NCBI GenBank assembly: GCA_013289825.1
Contig: JABCZF010000001.1
Span: 124,001-188,000, forward strand
Length of the DNA: 64,000 nucleotides
Reading direction: 5' to 3'
Source: Acidobacteriota bacterium
GTDB lineage: Bacteria; Acidobacteriota; Terriglobia; Acidiferrales; UBA7541
In this document: positions 9,047-17,284 of the stretch, piece after piece
How positions within the stretch are numbered: position 1 is the stretch's first letter
How the letters are laid out: the number at the start of each line of letters is the position of its first letter
Notes under the pieces: model-generated
Told to the model about the DNA's origin: nothing
Database searches by the model: none
Seen by the model: only the letters and a program-made list of their open reading frames with translations
Position numbers and translations under genes: made by a program

Positions 9047-9259
9047 TTAAGCCTTCTTCTCTTCCGCAGGCTTCTCGACAGGAGCGGTCGCCTGTGGCGG
9101 CGGCGCCGTCGACTGCGATTGTGCCGCTCCAGTCATACCTTCCTTGAAACCGCGCACGCCTTCTCCCAGGCCGCGCATCAATTCAGGAATCTTGCGTCCC
9201 CCGAAAAGTACGAGTATGACGATGGCAACAATCAGCAAATGCATTGGGCTGTCCCACAT
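9047..9259 (-). CDS. tatA: Twin-arginine translocase subunit TatA/TatE
   Basis: Pore-forming component of the Tat pathway that exports folded proteins across the inner membrane. The 70-residue protein has one N-terminal transmembrane helix (LLIVAIVILVLFGG), the conserved FGGRKIPELMRGLGEGVRGFKEG hinge and amphipathic helix, and a Pro/Ala/Lys-rich tail. The FG pair and the GxGxGxRxFK pattern are diagnostic. ATG at 9259 follows GGTAGGT; a GTG six codons upstream is less likely. No tatB or tatC is nearby. A terminator follows at 8977-9008. Confidence 0.9.
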   Translation of the reverse strand: MWDSPMHLLIVAIVILVLFGGRKIPELMRGLGEGVRGFKEGMTGAAQSQSTAPPPQATAPVEKPAEEKKA

Positions 9260-9324
9260 CGGGCACCTACCTTTCACTCCGGGTTCAACAAACCCGGCCG
9301 CCGGGGCTACGCACTACAATACAT

Positions 9325-11235
9325 CTAAAGTATAACACGCTCATCCCCGGCCCGCCGCGTCACGCGTTCCCGGTCGAGGTATTCCAGCAATGGAATAGCA
9401 TACTTGCGCGTGATGCCGGTCAAGTCCTTGAAAATCGGCACGGATATTCGCTCCCCTTTCGCCTTCTTATGTGCAGCCAGCCGCTCCTTCAGGCTGGCCA
9501 GCGCATCGCAGTGAAAAATGAGGTCGGGGCTCACGCGGACAAGATTCTTCTCTCGCAACAAGATTTGCAGCAGCTTCTCCGCGCGCTTCGCTTCTACAGA
9601 GAGCTTCGCCAACACCTCTCTAACGGATGGCACCGCCAACCCGGCCTGCGCGAACGCTTTTTCAATTTCTCCTTTGGCCTGCGCTTCTTCCGGCTGCAGT
9701 GCAATCTGCGATCCTGCGCGCTTCACGAGCTCGCCTTGCACATCCAATTTTTTCTCTCCCGCCAATTCTTCGAGCGCCGCGCGAAACGTCTCCGCTCGCA
9801 CGCGCCTTCCCAGGTTCGCGCGCAGATCTTCCCGCGCAATACCTGGCGACAGCGGATTCTCCTTGTGAAACCGTTCAACCCGATCAACGATTCTCCGGCG
9901 CGCCTCGTCGAATGCCTTTCTCCCCAACAGCATCAAAGGCTCCGGTGAAACGATTTTGACGCTAACCGCGACGGCCAGCTTTTCGGCGGCTTCCCGAATC
10001 TCGTTTTCGAACCAGCCGGTCCGCGCGACGATCTCTCGAAACTCCAATCCCAGCAACGCGCGCTCTGTCATGGCGCCGAGGATCTCTTCTGGTCTCCCGC
10101 TTTCCAGGGTTTCCAGATACCCCGCGCGTCCGGTGTCTCGCATCATCGGCCTACGCGCCAGCGGATCGAGAACCACGCCTCCGCCAATCGTGATTACCGG
10201 CGAAAATTGCCGCACGATGAACCGGTCGCCGGGCAGCAGCAAGACATCATCCTGGAGCCGCAAGTGGCCGAGCGCCGTGTGCCCCGGCGAAAGCACGCTT
10301 TGCCCATACCACAAAATCTCGGCGATGGTCTCCGCCGTTCCTCCATGAAAATGCACCCGCGCGCGATGCTTCAACTTTCCCGCGGAGGGCAGCAGCGTGA
10401 GCCGCACATCCATCCTGCGGGTGGTGCGAAAATGTCCCGGCGCGGCCAGCGTCATCCCGCGTTTCACCGCGTGGTGATCGATTCCCGCAAGATTCACTGC
10501 CGTCCGTTGCCCCGCGAGGGCCCGCTCAACGGATTTCCCGCCGGACTGGACTCCTCGCACGCGCAGCCGCTGGCCTCCCGGGAACAGCTCGACTTCATCT
10601 TTCGCGCCAACGCTTCCCGAAATCAGTGTTCCGGTCACTACCGTTCCAAAACCCTTCATCGCAAAGGCCCGGTCTATGGGCAGCCGGAAATATCGCGCGG
10701 CATCCTTTCCCGGAATTTCGGTCGCGACGCTATGCAGCGCCTTCTTCAACTCCGCGAGCCCGGCTCCCGTCTTCGCGCTCACGGGAACAATCTGCGCCTG
10801 CTCCAAAAACGAGCCGCGAAGATACTCTTCGACCTCCAGACGCACCAGTCCGAGCATGTCCGAATCCACCAAATCGCTCTTCGTCAGCGCCACAATGCCA
10901 CGCTTAACGCCGAGGAGCCTGCAAATATCGAAGTGCTCCCGCGTCTGGGGCTGGATCGATTCATCCGCAGCGATCACCAGCAACACCAGATCGATTCCCG
11001 CCGCTCCCGCCAGCATGTTGCTCACAAAGCGCTCGTGACCTGGCACATCTACAAGACCGAATCTCACGCCATTTTCTTCCAGGAAAGCAAAGCCAAGATC
11101 AATGGTAATCCCTCGCCGCTTCTCCTCCGCGAGTCTGTCCGGATGCGTCCCCGTCAGCGCTTCGACCAACGCGGACTTTCCGTGATCAATGTGACCAGCG
11201 GTTCCGACAATTACACTTTTGCTCTGGATGGACAT
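9325..11235 (-). CDS. selB: Selenocysteine-specific translation elongation factor SelB
   Basis: GTPase that delivers Sec-tRNA to UGA codons marked by a SECIS element. The 636-residue protein has G1 GHIDHGKS (14-21), the RGITIDLGF switch, DVPGHERF (G3, 63-70) and TKSD (G4). EF-Tu-like domains II and III follow ([14 protein letters not shown]). The C-terminal half has the winged-helix modules that bind SECIS RNA, ending [22 protein letters not shown] at 11235 is chosen because homologues start just before [13 protein letters not shown]; no clear Shine-Dalgarno site is visible. A 38-bp perfect palindrome lies 17 bases upstream. selA and selC are not in the window, but the organism should use selenocysteine. 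Confidence 0.94.
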   Translation of the reverse strand: MSIQSKSVIVGTAGHIDHGKSALVEALTGTHPDRLAEEKRRGITIDLGFAFLEENGVRFGLVDVPGHERFVSNMLAGAAGIDLVLLVIAADESIQPQTREHFDICRLLGVKRGIVALTKSDLVDSDMLGLVRLEVEEYLRGSFLEQAQIVPVSAKTGAGLAELKKALHSVATEIPGKDAARYFRLPIDRAFAMKGFGTVVTGTLISGSVGAKDEVELFPGGQRLRVRGVQSGGKSVERALAGQRTAVNLAGIDHHAVKRGMTLAAPGHFRTTRRMDVRLTLLPSAGKLKHRARVHFHGGTAETIAEILWYGQSVLSPGHTALGHLRLQDDVLLLPGDRFIVRQFSPVITIGGGVVLDPLARRPMMRDTGRAGYLETLESGRPEEILGAMTERALLGLEFREIVARTGWFENEIREAAEKLAVAVSVKIVSPEPLMLLGRKAFDEARRRIVDRVERFHKENPLSPGIAREDLRANLGRRVRAETFRAALEELAGEKKLDVQGELVKRAGSQIALQPEEAQAKGEIEKAFAQAGLAVPSVREVLAKLSVEAKRAEKLLQILLREKNLVRVSPDLIFHCDALASLKERLAAHKKAKGERISVPIFKDLTGITRKYAIPLLEYLDRERVTRRAGDERVIL

Positions 11236-11251
11236 GGAGAGTTGCAATTCG

Positions 11252-11289
11252 TCGCGGGAGGGGCACGGCATGCCGTGCCCCTCCCGCGA
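11252..11289. repeat. 38-bp perfect palindrome (REP-like element)
   Basis: Every base from 11252 to 11270 pairs with 11289 to 11271 without mismatch. The inner core is GGGGCACGGCATGCCGTG, flanked by CCCTCCCGC on the outside. It sits 17 bases before selB. Its perfect symmetry and GC content are typical of dispersed extragenic palindromes; a cruciform or attenuator role for selB is possible. Confidence 0.75.
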
Positions 11290-11400
11290 GTTCTGAATCA
11301 GACAAATCAACCTGGCGCTTCTGATGCTACTGGAGAGAGGAAGGAAGGGTCAAACTTCGGGAATCGGCAGAGGTGATCGGTAAGAGGGAAAAACGTCGCT

Positions 11401-12150
11401 CTACTTCGCTAGAGCGATTTCGTCAACGATGGCTTGGGCAGCGGCCCGAGGATCTTCCGCGGTTAGGATGGGCCGGCCGACGACGATGAAGTCCGCACCG
11501 GCTTTAATTGCTTCCGTCGGAGTTGCGGTGCGCGCCTGGTCATCGTGTTTTGTCGCGCCCTCTTTGTCCTTGGGGCGCACACCCGGCGTGACAATCAAGA
11601 ATTCCCGGCCGCAGGCTTTGCGAATGGCCCGCGCTTCCTGCACCGACGCCACCACTCCGTCTACGCCGGATTTCTTCGCTAGCTGCGCCAGTTTCACCAC
11701 ACGCACTTTTGGCTCGCTGCCGATTCCGACTTCTTTCATCGCCCTGTGGTCCATGCTCGTTAAAAGAGTCACAGCCAGCAAGCGCGGCCGGTCGGCACCC
11801 ATGGGCACGCCGGCGCTAATCGCTTGAACCGCAGCCTCGAGCATGGCTCGGCCGCCGAGCGCGTGGACGTTGACGAGCTGCACGCCGGTCATGGCCGCGG
11901 CGGAAAGCACGGCTCCGGCGACGGTGTTGGGTATGTCGTGGAACTTCAGGTCCAGGAAGATGCCCGGGCCCAGTGCGGCAATGTCTTTGACGGCCGCAGG
12001 TCCGGCAGCCGTAAATAGCTGGTTGCCGATCTTGAACATGCCCACCAGATCGCAGATCTGTTTTGCGAATTTTGCGGCAGAGGATAGCGAATCAAAATCC
12101 AGCGCCACGATCAAGCTGCTGCGAGGATGGGCGTCGAAGCTCAAGGTCAT
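11401..12150 (-). CDS. pyrF: Orotidine 5'-phosphate decarboxylase
   Basis: Last step of UMP synthesis: OMP to UMP plus CO2, in the cytoplasm. The 249-residue TIM barrel has the active-site strand DLKFHDIPNT (residues 67-76, with Asp67, Lys69 and Asp72), preceded by LIVALDF and followed by VTPGVRPKD and the phosphate-binding ADFIVVGRPI. Length and motifs fit the bacterial family. It follows rlpA by 23 bases and pyrD two genes earlier, so pyrD-rlpA-pyrF is probably one minus-strand transcript. Confidence 0.95.
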   Translation of the reverse strand: MTLSFDAHPRSSLIVALDFDSLSSAAKFAKQICDLVGMFKIGNQLFTAAGPAAVKDIAALGPGIFLDLKFHDIPNTVAGAVLSAAAMTGVQLVNVHALGGRAMLEAAVQAISAGVPMGADRPRLLAVTLLTSMDHRAMKEVGIGSEPKVRVVKLAQLAKKSGVDGVVASVQEARAIRKACGREFLIVTPGVRPKDKEGATKHDDQARTATPTEAIKAGADFIVVGRPILTAEDPRAAAQAIVDEIALAK

Positions 12151-12173
12151 GTGCGACCCCGACTTCGGCGGGG

Positions 12174-12599
12174 TCAGTGCTTCTGTGGCAATTCCATCAA
12201 TTCGAGGCGAACCTGGTTCACGCCCGAATGGATCAGCCCAATCTTTCGGGCTACGCGATAGGATACATCAATTTCGCGTCCTTCTTGGTAGGGACCTCGG
12301 TCATTGATGCGTACTAGTTCAAACTTCCCGTTCCGGGGATTAACCACCCGGACGATGGACCCGAACGGCAGGTTGGGGTGCGCGGCCGTCAGGGCTTCGC
12401 AGTCGAAGCGCTCCCCGTTGGCAGTTTTCTTCCCGTTAAATCCCGGTCCATACCAACTGGCATTGCCAACCCAAGTCTTCACCGGCTTAACCGGTGAGCT
12501 CAAGTGCGCTACGAGTGGAGCATCCATTACGGGTACAATCAGGAACATCAGGAGCACCCAACGGAAGGCGGCCCAGAAAACAAACAGTGGTCGTCTCAT
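12174..12599 (-). CDS. rlpA: RlpA-like septal lytic transglycosylase
   Basis: A 141-residue protein with an N-terminal hydrophobic signal (WAAFRWVLLMFLIVPVM) and one double-psi beta-barrel domain: GNASWYGPGFNGKKTANGER, then AAHPNLPFGSIVRVVN and RINDRGPYQEGREIDVSYR. In characterised RlpA proteins this domain cleaves glycan strands lacking stem peptides; Asp and His of the DPBB (ERFD, AAHPNLPFG) are kept. There is no C-terminal SPOR domain, so it is a short form. It sits between pyrD and pyrF with 57 and 23-base gaps, probably in the same transcript. Confidence 0.88.
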   Translation of the reverse strand: MRRPLFVFWAAFRWVLLMFLIVPVMDAPLVAHLSSPVKPVKTWVGNASWYGPGFNGKKTANGERFDCEALTAAHPNLPFGSIVRVVNPRNGKFELVRINDRGPYQEGREIDVSYRVARKIGLIHSGVNQVRLELMELPQKH

Positions 12600-12656
12600 A
12601 GTGTGTTCTTTGTGCTACTCATATCCCAAAAAGTGTATCAAGAAATAGTGGTTATG

Positions 12657-13595
12657 TCAACCAAAATCTGCGGATATTTTTCGCCTTATGTCATTGATAG
12701 TAAACGTTTTAGATACGAAAAGAGCCTTCTCCAGCCCGGCCACGAGTCGCTGACTGACCGTAGGGTCAGTAAAGCTGGCCGTGCCTACCTGTACGGCAGT
12801 CGCGCCTACTGCCAGATATTGAAGTACGTCCGCAACCGTTTCTATACCGCCAACACCTAAGATTGGTGTCTTTACCGCCCGAGACGTTTCCCAAACCAAG
12901 CGCAGGGTGATGGGTTTGATCGCCGGGCCGGATAGTCCTCCGGTCTGGTTCCCCAGGCAGGACTTGCCGGTCCAGGGATCGACGGCCATGGCTGGATAGG
13001 TGTTCGCCACGGTAAGTGCATTGGCCCCTGCGGCCTCTGCCGCCCGGGCCATAAGCCCAATGTCTGCGACCATCGGCGAGAGCTTCACCCAGAGCGGCCT
13101 CTTGGCGGCGGCCTTCCGCGCCGCTCCTACAACCTCGGCGACCAGGGCTGGATCGCCAGCAAACTGCATGCCCCCCTTCTTGACGTTGGGACAGGAAATG
13201 TTGAGCTCATAAGCAGCCAGCCCCTCGGCGTCTTCGAGGATATGGATGACCTCGAGGTAGTCTTCTACACAGTAGCCGAAGACATTGGCGATGATAGCCG
13301 TATCGTACTTTCTCAGTACCGGGAGTTTTTCCGCGACGAAGGCCCGAACTCCGATGTTTTGGAGCCCAACCGCGTTTAGCATCCCCGAGGGGGTCTCAGA
13401 AAGCCGGGGCGCGGGGGCGCCCTCCATGGGTTCGCGGGAGAGGCCTTTGACAACCAGACCGCCGAGGCGGTTCAGGTCAACCAGATGGGCAAACTCGACG
13501 CCGTAACCGAAAGTTCCGCTGGCTGCGAGAATGGGATTCCGCAGGCGCACCGCACCCACATGCACGGTCAGGTCAACAGCCACCGCGGAGGTCAC
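12657..13595 (-). CDS. pyrD: Dihydroorotate dehydrogenase, class 1B catalytic subunit
   Basis: Oxidises dihydroorotate to orotate in pyrimidine synthesis; cytosolic, FMN-dependent. The 312-residue protein shows NPILAASGTFGYG, ELNISCPNVKKGG with the class 1 catalytic Cys135, VKLSPMV, NTYPAMAVD and the FMN phosphate site GVGGIETVADVLQYLAVGA. The ISCPN(V)KKGG form fits class 1B, which normally pairs with the PyrK iron-sulfur subunit; pyrK is not in this window. The start is a GTG at 13595 with no clear Shine-Dalgarno site. It heads the pyrD-rlpA-pyrF group. Confidence 0.93.
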   Translation of the reverse strand: MTSAVAVDLTVHVGAVRLRNPILAASGTFGYGVEFAHLVDLNRLGGLVVKGLSREPMEGAPAPRLSETPSGMLNAVGLQNIGVRAFVAEKLPVLRKYDTAIIANVFGYCVEDYLEVIHILEDAEGLAAYELNISCPNVKKGGMQFAGDPALVAEVVGAARKAAAKRPLWVKLSPMVADIGLMARAAEAAGANALTVANTYPAMAVDPWTGKSCLGNQTGGLSGPAIKPITLRLVWETSRAVKTPILGVGGIETVADVLQYLAVGATAVQVGTASFTDPTVSQRLVAGLEKALFVSKTFTINDIRRKISADFG

Positions 13596-13694
13596 TTCGG
13601 GCGAAAGAATAGCATGAACCTCGAAGGGCGGGCCATTCTTCCCGCGGGTGGTTTGTCCCGAGCGGAGTAGGCCCGTGCCCCCCGCAGCAAATGT

Positions 13695-15467
13695 TTAGTT
13701 TTCCTTTGGCTTGCCTTGCGCGGACGTCCTCCCGGCAAGCGCTTCACCCAGCACATGTCCATCTCGCGGCGCCAGGGTAATTCCACAGAGCGAAGCGAGT
13801 GTCGGCGCGATGTCCGCAGGCGTGACGGTGCGGTGATATTCACCCGGTCGAATGCCAAATCCCATCAACAAAACTGGCACATGTTGATCGTAGTAGTAAG
13901 GTGTACCGTGTCCCGTGCCGTAGGAGCGCGTTTTTCCAGTTGGCGTTCCATCCATCAACCAGTAGGGCTTTGGCACCACAAAGAGATCTCCGCTGCGGCC
14001 GGGCCAATAACTGTCTGCCATCGCTCGGAGCAACGGACTATAGGTGGCGGGACGGTCGGCCAGCTGTTCGGCCCGAAAAACCTCCGCAACGCCCGGCGCG
14101 CTCTTGATGCCGTCCAGCACGGCGTTCATGGCAGCTGCGTCGCCCCTCAACTTATCGTATACACCCGGCGCAAAATAAATGTCGCTACCTGTGATTCGCG
14201 CTACTGCGGGCTTCGGGAAATCGAAAGGCGCGAGCGCTTTTTCGATCTTTTCCTGCACCACAGGCAAGGGCAAGACTCCGGCATCAGCGCCGGTTTTTTG
14301 CATGTCTTCGGGCACCGGCGCGACACCGTGGTCGGCGGTGAACGCCACCACGTAATTTCCGCGCCCCACTTTTTTGTCCAGGCTCCGGAACAGTTCGCCG
14401 AGGTCCTGATCCAGCCGCACCAAGACGTCCTGGATTTCCCGGCTCCGCGGCCCGAAAGCGTGCCCTACATAATCGACGGTCGAGTAGCTCACACCCAGAA
14501 AATCCACGCCGCCGCCTTTGCCCAGGCCTAGGGAGCCCACCGCGCTTTCCGCAAGCTGCGTCAGGTAGGTGTCGGCAAACGGGCTGGTCGTCCATTGCCC
14601 GAAAAACGCCTCGTCGGGCTCATGGCTCCCGGCTTCTCCTTGCAGTGGATGCGGAAAAGCGAGTTCCCATCCTTGCGGCGGCACAGCGCCGGTGGCTTTT
14701 TCGTCGTACCAGTAGGCGCTTTCCGGGAGCGACAACGTCCAGGACTTTCCGTAGTCCGCCTTCACGGGATGCGCGCTTAGATAGGCCTCGATAAAAGGCA
14801 TCGGGCCGTAAACGCTCGAGGTCGCCCATCCGCCGTCCTCAAACCATGTAGCGGCGTCGGCCTTGTGTCCGGCCATAGTGATGGCCGCGCGCGCCTTGAG
14901 AGAAAACGTCACTATCCTCGTGGCACTGCCGGTTTGGAATTTCAGCTCTTCAGCAAACGCTGGAACCTGCATTCGCCAAGCGGAATCTCCGCCCTTCGGG
15001 CTGGCACCTGGGTAACCTGTATTTTTGACGTGGGGATCCGCAGTGCACGTCACCATTTTCTGCGTGTCGCGGTCCCACCAGGCGTTGGCCACCATTCCAT
15101 GCGTCCGAGGTAGCGCGCCTGTAGAAATCGTTGCGTGTCCTACGCATGTTTCCGTCGCGGCATAGGGATAGGCGGCGTCGCGGAACCACGCGCCTTGCTC
15201 TACAAGCCGCTTCAATCCGCCAGTCCACTGCCCGCGAAATTTGTCCACATAGTCCGCGCGCATCTGGTCCACCACCAGCAGGACCACTAGTTTCGGGCGC
15301 GCCGGCTCCGGCCGAACCGCTGCCCGACTCCCTCCCGCGCGCGGTTTCGCCTTATTCAGAGGTATGGCGACTTGGCCCGGCGCGGCCAGGGCGCAGATGG
15401 CGATCCACAACGCCACTTCCACCAGAACTTTTCTAGAGCTTTTACTAACACCGTAGCCGCGCAACAT
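13695..15467 (-). CDS. Secreted alkaline phosphatase-superfamily enzyme (PafA / nucleotide pyrophosphatase type)
   Basis: A 590-residue exported phosphohydrolase. A signal peptide (hydrophobic residues 16-30) is followed by VLLVVDQMRADYVDKF, the first metal site. The nucleophile Thr lies in the AATETCVGHATISTG segment. VSYSTVDYVGHAFGP and FTADHGVAP supply further metal ligands. The Thr nucleophile, and the extra segments near it, match PafA-like monoesterases rather than Ser-type PhoA. ATG at 15467 has GGAAGGGG upstream; in-frame ATGs further up lie inside this ribosome-binding site. Substrate unknown; phosphate scavenging in the periplasm is likely. Confidence 0.88.
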   Translation of the reverse strand: MLRGYGVSKSSRKVLVEVALWIAICALAAPGQVAIPLNKAKPRAGGSRAAVRPEPARPKLVVLLVVDQMRADYVDKFRGQWTGGLKRLVEQGAWFRDAAYPYAATETCVGHATISTGALPRTHGMVANAWWDRDTQKMVTCTADPHVKNTGYPGASPKGGDSAWRMQVPAFAEELKFQTGSATRIVTFSLKARAAITMAGHKADAATWFEDGGWATSSVYGPMPFIEAYLSAHPVKADYGKSWTLSLPESAYWYDEKATGAVPPQGWELAFPHPLQGEAGSHEPDEAFFGQWTTSPFADTYLTQLAESAVGSLGLGKGGGVDFLGVSYSTVDYVGHAFGPRSREIQDVLVRLDQDLGELFRSLDKKVGRGNYVVAFTADHGVAPVPEDMQKTGADAGVLPLPVVQEKIEKALAPFDFPKPAVARITGSDIYFAPGVYDKLRGDAAAMNAVLDGIKSAPGVAEVFRAEQLADRPATYSPLLRAMADSYWPGRSGDLFVVPKPYWLMDGTPTGKTRSYGTGHGTPYYYDQHVPVLLMGFGIRPGEYHRTVTPADIAPTLASLCGITLAPRDGHVLGEALAGRTSAQGKPKEN

Positions 15468-15623
15468 AGGCACCCCTTCCATAAATTCGCCGACGCAGTT
15501 TAGCACGCGCCATCGGGGACCCTACGGGAAGCGGTCAGCGGCTTCGCCGGGCCGCCAGCCACCTGCGGTACAGTTTTCGGCCACCGGGCGACCGACCAGG
15601 GCGAGCGACCCGTCTGTGTGTCC

Positions 15624-15649
15624 CACCTCGATGCCCTGAGAGGCTTGTG
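15624..15649 (+). promoter_or_regulatory. PyrR-binding RNA hairpin in the pyr leader
   Basis: The sequence TGCCCTGAGAGGCT at 15632-15645 matches the PyrR binding-loop consensus ARUCCNGNGAGGYU at 10 of its 12 defined positions. GCC and GGC close a six-base loop. CAC at 15624-15626 can pair with GTG at 15647-15649 below a purine-containing bulge, as in known PyrR hairpins. The likely Shine-Dalgarno AGGA (15652-15655) follows at once, so PyrR-UMP binding could block translation of pyrR. Confidence 0.65.
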
Positions 15650-15665
15650 CTAGGATTACCCGACC

Positions 15666-16217
15666 ATGCGCATCGTCGAAAAAGCCCAATTGATGTCCGC
15701 CCCGGAGATCGACCGCACGCTGCAACGCCTGGCCCATCAAATTGTCGAGAAGAGCGGAGGCACCAAGCATCTTGCGCTGATCGGCATACGGCGCCGAGGC
15801 GTGCCCTTGGCGCAGCGCATCTCCCAAGCCATGCGCGGTATCGACGGCGTCGACGTCCCCGTCGGCACACTGGACATTACGCTTTATCGCGACGACCTTT
15901 CCAAAGTTGCGCCGCAAGCCGTCTTACAGTCTTCCGACATTACGTTTGGCGTCGACGGGATGGACCTGGTCCTGGTTGACGACGTCCTTTACACCGGCCG
16001 CACCATCCGGGCGGCCATGAACGGCCTGTTCGATCTCGGGCGACCTCAGCGCGTTTCCCTGTGCGTGCTCATCGACCGCGGCCATCGCGAAATGCCCATT
16101 GAAGCGCAATTCGTCGGCCGCACCGTGCAGACCAGTGAGACGGAAATCATCGAAGTGCGTCTGCGAGAAATTGACAATGAAGAGCGCGTCGTTCTCGTCG
16201 ACCGTCAGGAGCCGTAG
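15666..16217 (+). CDS. pyrR: Bifunctional pyr operon RNA-binding regulator / uracil phosphoribosyltransferase
   Basis: A 183-residue PyrR. It binds UMP-dependent hairpins in pyr mRNA and usually also makes UMP from uracil and PRPP. The PRPP loop LVLVDDVLYTGRT is at residues 101-113; IGIRRRGVPLAQR and LDITLYRDDL are further family signatures. It is the first gene of a plus-strand pyrR-pyrB-pyrC operon; pyrB starts 14 bases after its stop. A PyrR-type hairpin just before its start suggests autoregulation. Confidence 0.94.
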   Translation: MRIVEKAQLMSAPEIDRTLQRLAHQIVEKSGGTKHLALIGIRRRGVPLAQRISQAMRGIDGVDVPVGTLDITLYRDDLSKVAPQAVLQSSDITFGVDGMDLVLVDDVLYTGRTIRAAMNGLFDLGRPQRVSLCVLIDRGHREMPIEAQFVGRTVQTSETEIIEVRLREIDNEERVVLVDRQEP

Positions 16218-16231
16218 TTGAATAAGGATTT

Positions 16232-17284
16232 TTGGGTATCTCGTCAAAGAGTGCAAATGTGACGTATCGCTTCCGTGACCTTCTGGCTCTCGAACCGCTC
16301 TCCGCGGACGAACTGATCTTTCTTCTCGACCAGAGCAGGCCCTTTCAGGCCATCCAGCGCAATCCGCTGAAAAAACTCGCCACTCTTCGCGGCAAAACCG
16401 TCGCTCTAGCGTTCTTTGAAAACTCCACCCGCACACGCATCAGTTTCGGCACGGCCGCTTCGCGTCTTGGCGCGGACACCATGAACCTCCAAGCGGAATC
16501 TTCCAGCCTGAAAAAGGGCGAATCCCTTCTCGATACCGTCCACACGCTCAATGCCATGAAGCCGGATTGCCTGGTCATGCGCCACGCAGCTTCCGGCGCT
16601 GCGGACTTTGTCGCGCGTCATCTCGATATTCCCGTCATCAACGCGGGCGACGGCACTCACGAGCATCCTTCGCAAGGCTTGCTGGATGCCCTCACCATCC
16701 GCGACCGCAAGGGCTCTCTGGCAAATTTGCATGTCACCATTCTCGGCGACATTGCTCATAGCCGTGTGGCCCGCTCCAACATTCACCTTCTGTCGAAATT
16801 CGGTTGCCGCTTCACCCTTTGCGGACCGGCCATGTGGGTTCCGCGCGAACTGGAAAGCATTGGCCCGCCCGGCGCTTCGATTCGCCGCGTCTTCCGCATC
16901 GAGGAAGCTCTCGAAGATGCCGACGTGGTGCTCGTTCTCCGTGTGCAAACCGAGCGCCTTCACGAACCCGCGCTTCCCGCCAGAGACTACATTCTTCTCT
17001 ATCAGCTCAGCGCCGAGCGCCTGCGCCTCGCCAAGTCCGACGCCATCATTCTCCATCCCGGCCCGATGAATCGCGGCGTGGAGATCACTCCGGAAGTCGC
17101 CGACGGTCCGCAGTCCTGCGTCCTCGAGCAAGTCACCAATGGGATCGCTGTGCGCATGGCGCTGTTGTTCTTGCTTCTTGTGGGCGGCTCGGAAGAAGAG
17201 GCCCATCCCGCGGCCGAAATGCAGGAGCCCGGGGAACGGCCTTCCACCGATGCAAAAAAGGATCCCTCGCATGCTGCTCGTTAA
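16232..17284 (+). CDS. pyrB: Aspartate carbamoyltransferase catalytic chain
   Basis: Joins carbamoyl phosphate and aspartate to N-carbamoyl-aspartate. The 350-residue protein has the carbamoyl-phosphate loop FFENSTRTRISF (STRTR at 65-69), GDGTHEHPSQGLLD, ILGDIAHSRVARSN and HPGPMNRG. The start is a TTG at 16232 preceded by AAGGA. It is about 40 residues longer than usual: after AVRMALLFLLL comes an acidic, proline-rich tail that overlaps pyrC by 14 bases. No pyrI regulatory gene is seen. Second gene of the pyrRBC operon. Confidence 0.94.
   Translation: MGISSKSANVTYRFRDLLALEPLSADELIFLLDQSRPFQAIQRNPLKKLATLRGKTVALAFFENSTRTRISFGTAASRLGADTMNLQAESSSLKKGESLLDTVHTLNAMKPDCLVMRHAASGAADFVARHLDIPVINAGDGTHEHPSQGLLDALTIRDRKGSLANLHVTILGDIAHSRVARSNIHLLSKFGCRFTLCGPAMWVPRELESIGPPGASIRRVFRIEEALEDADVVLVLRVQTERLHEPALPARDYILLYQLSAERLRLAKSDAIILHPGPMNRGVEITPEVADGPQSCVLEQVTNGIAVRMALLFLLLVGGSEEEAHPAAEMQEPGERPSTDAKKDPSHAAR

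Noticed and set aside
10207..11376. Plus-strand open frame of 389 codons
   Set aside because: Antisense to selB, whose GTPase motifs are unmistakable; the translation has no recognisable fold.
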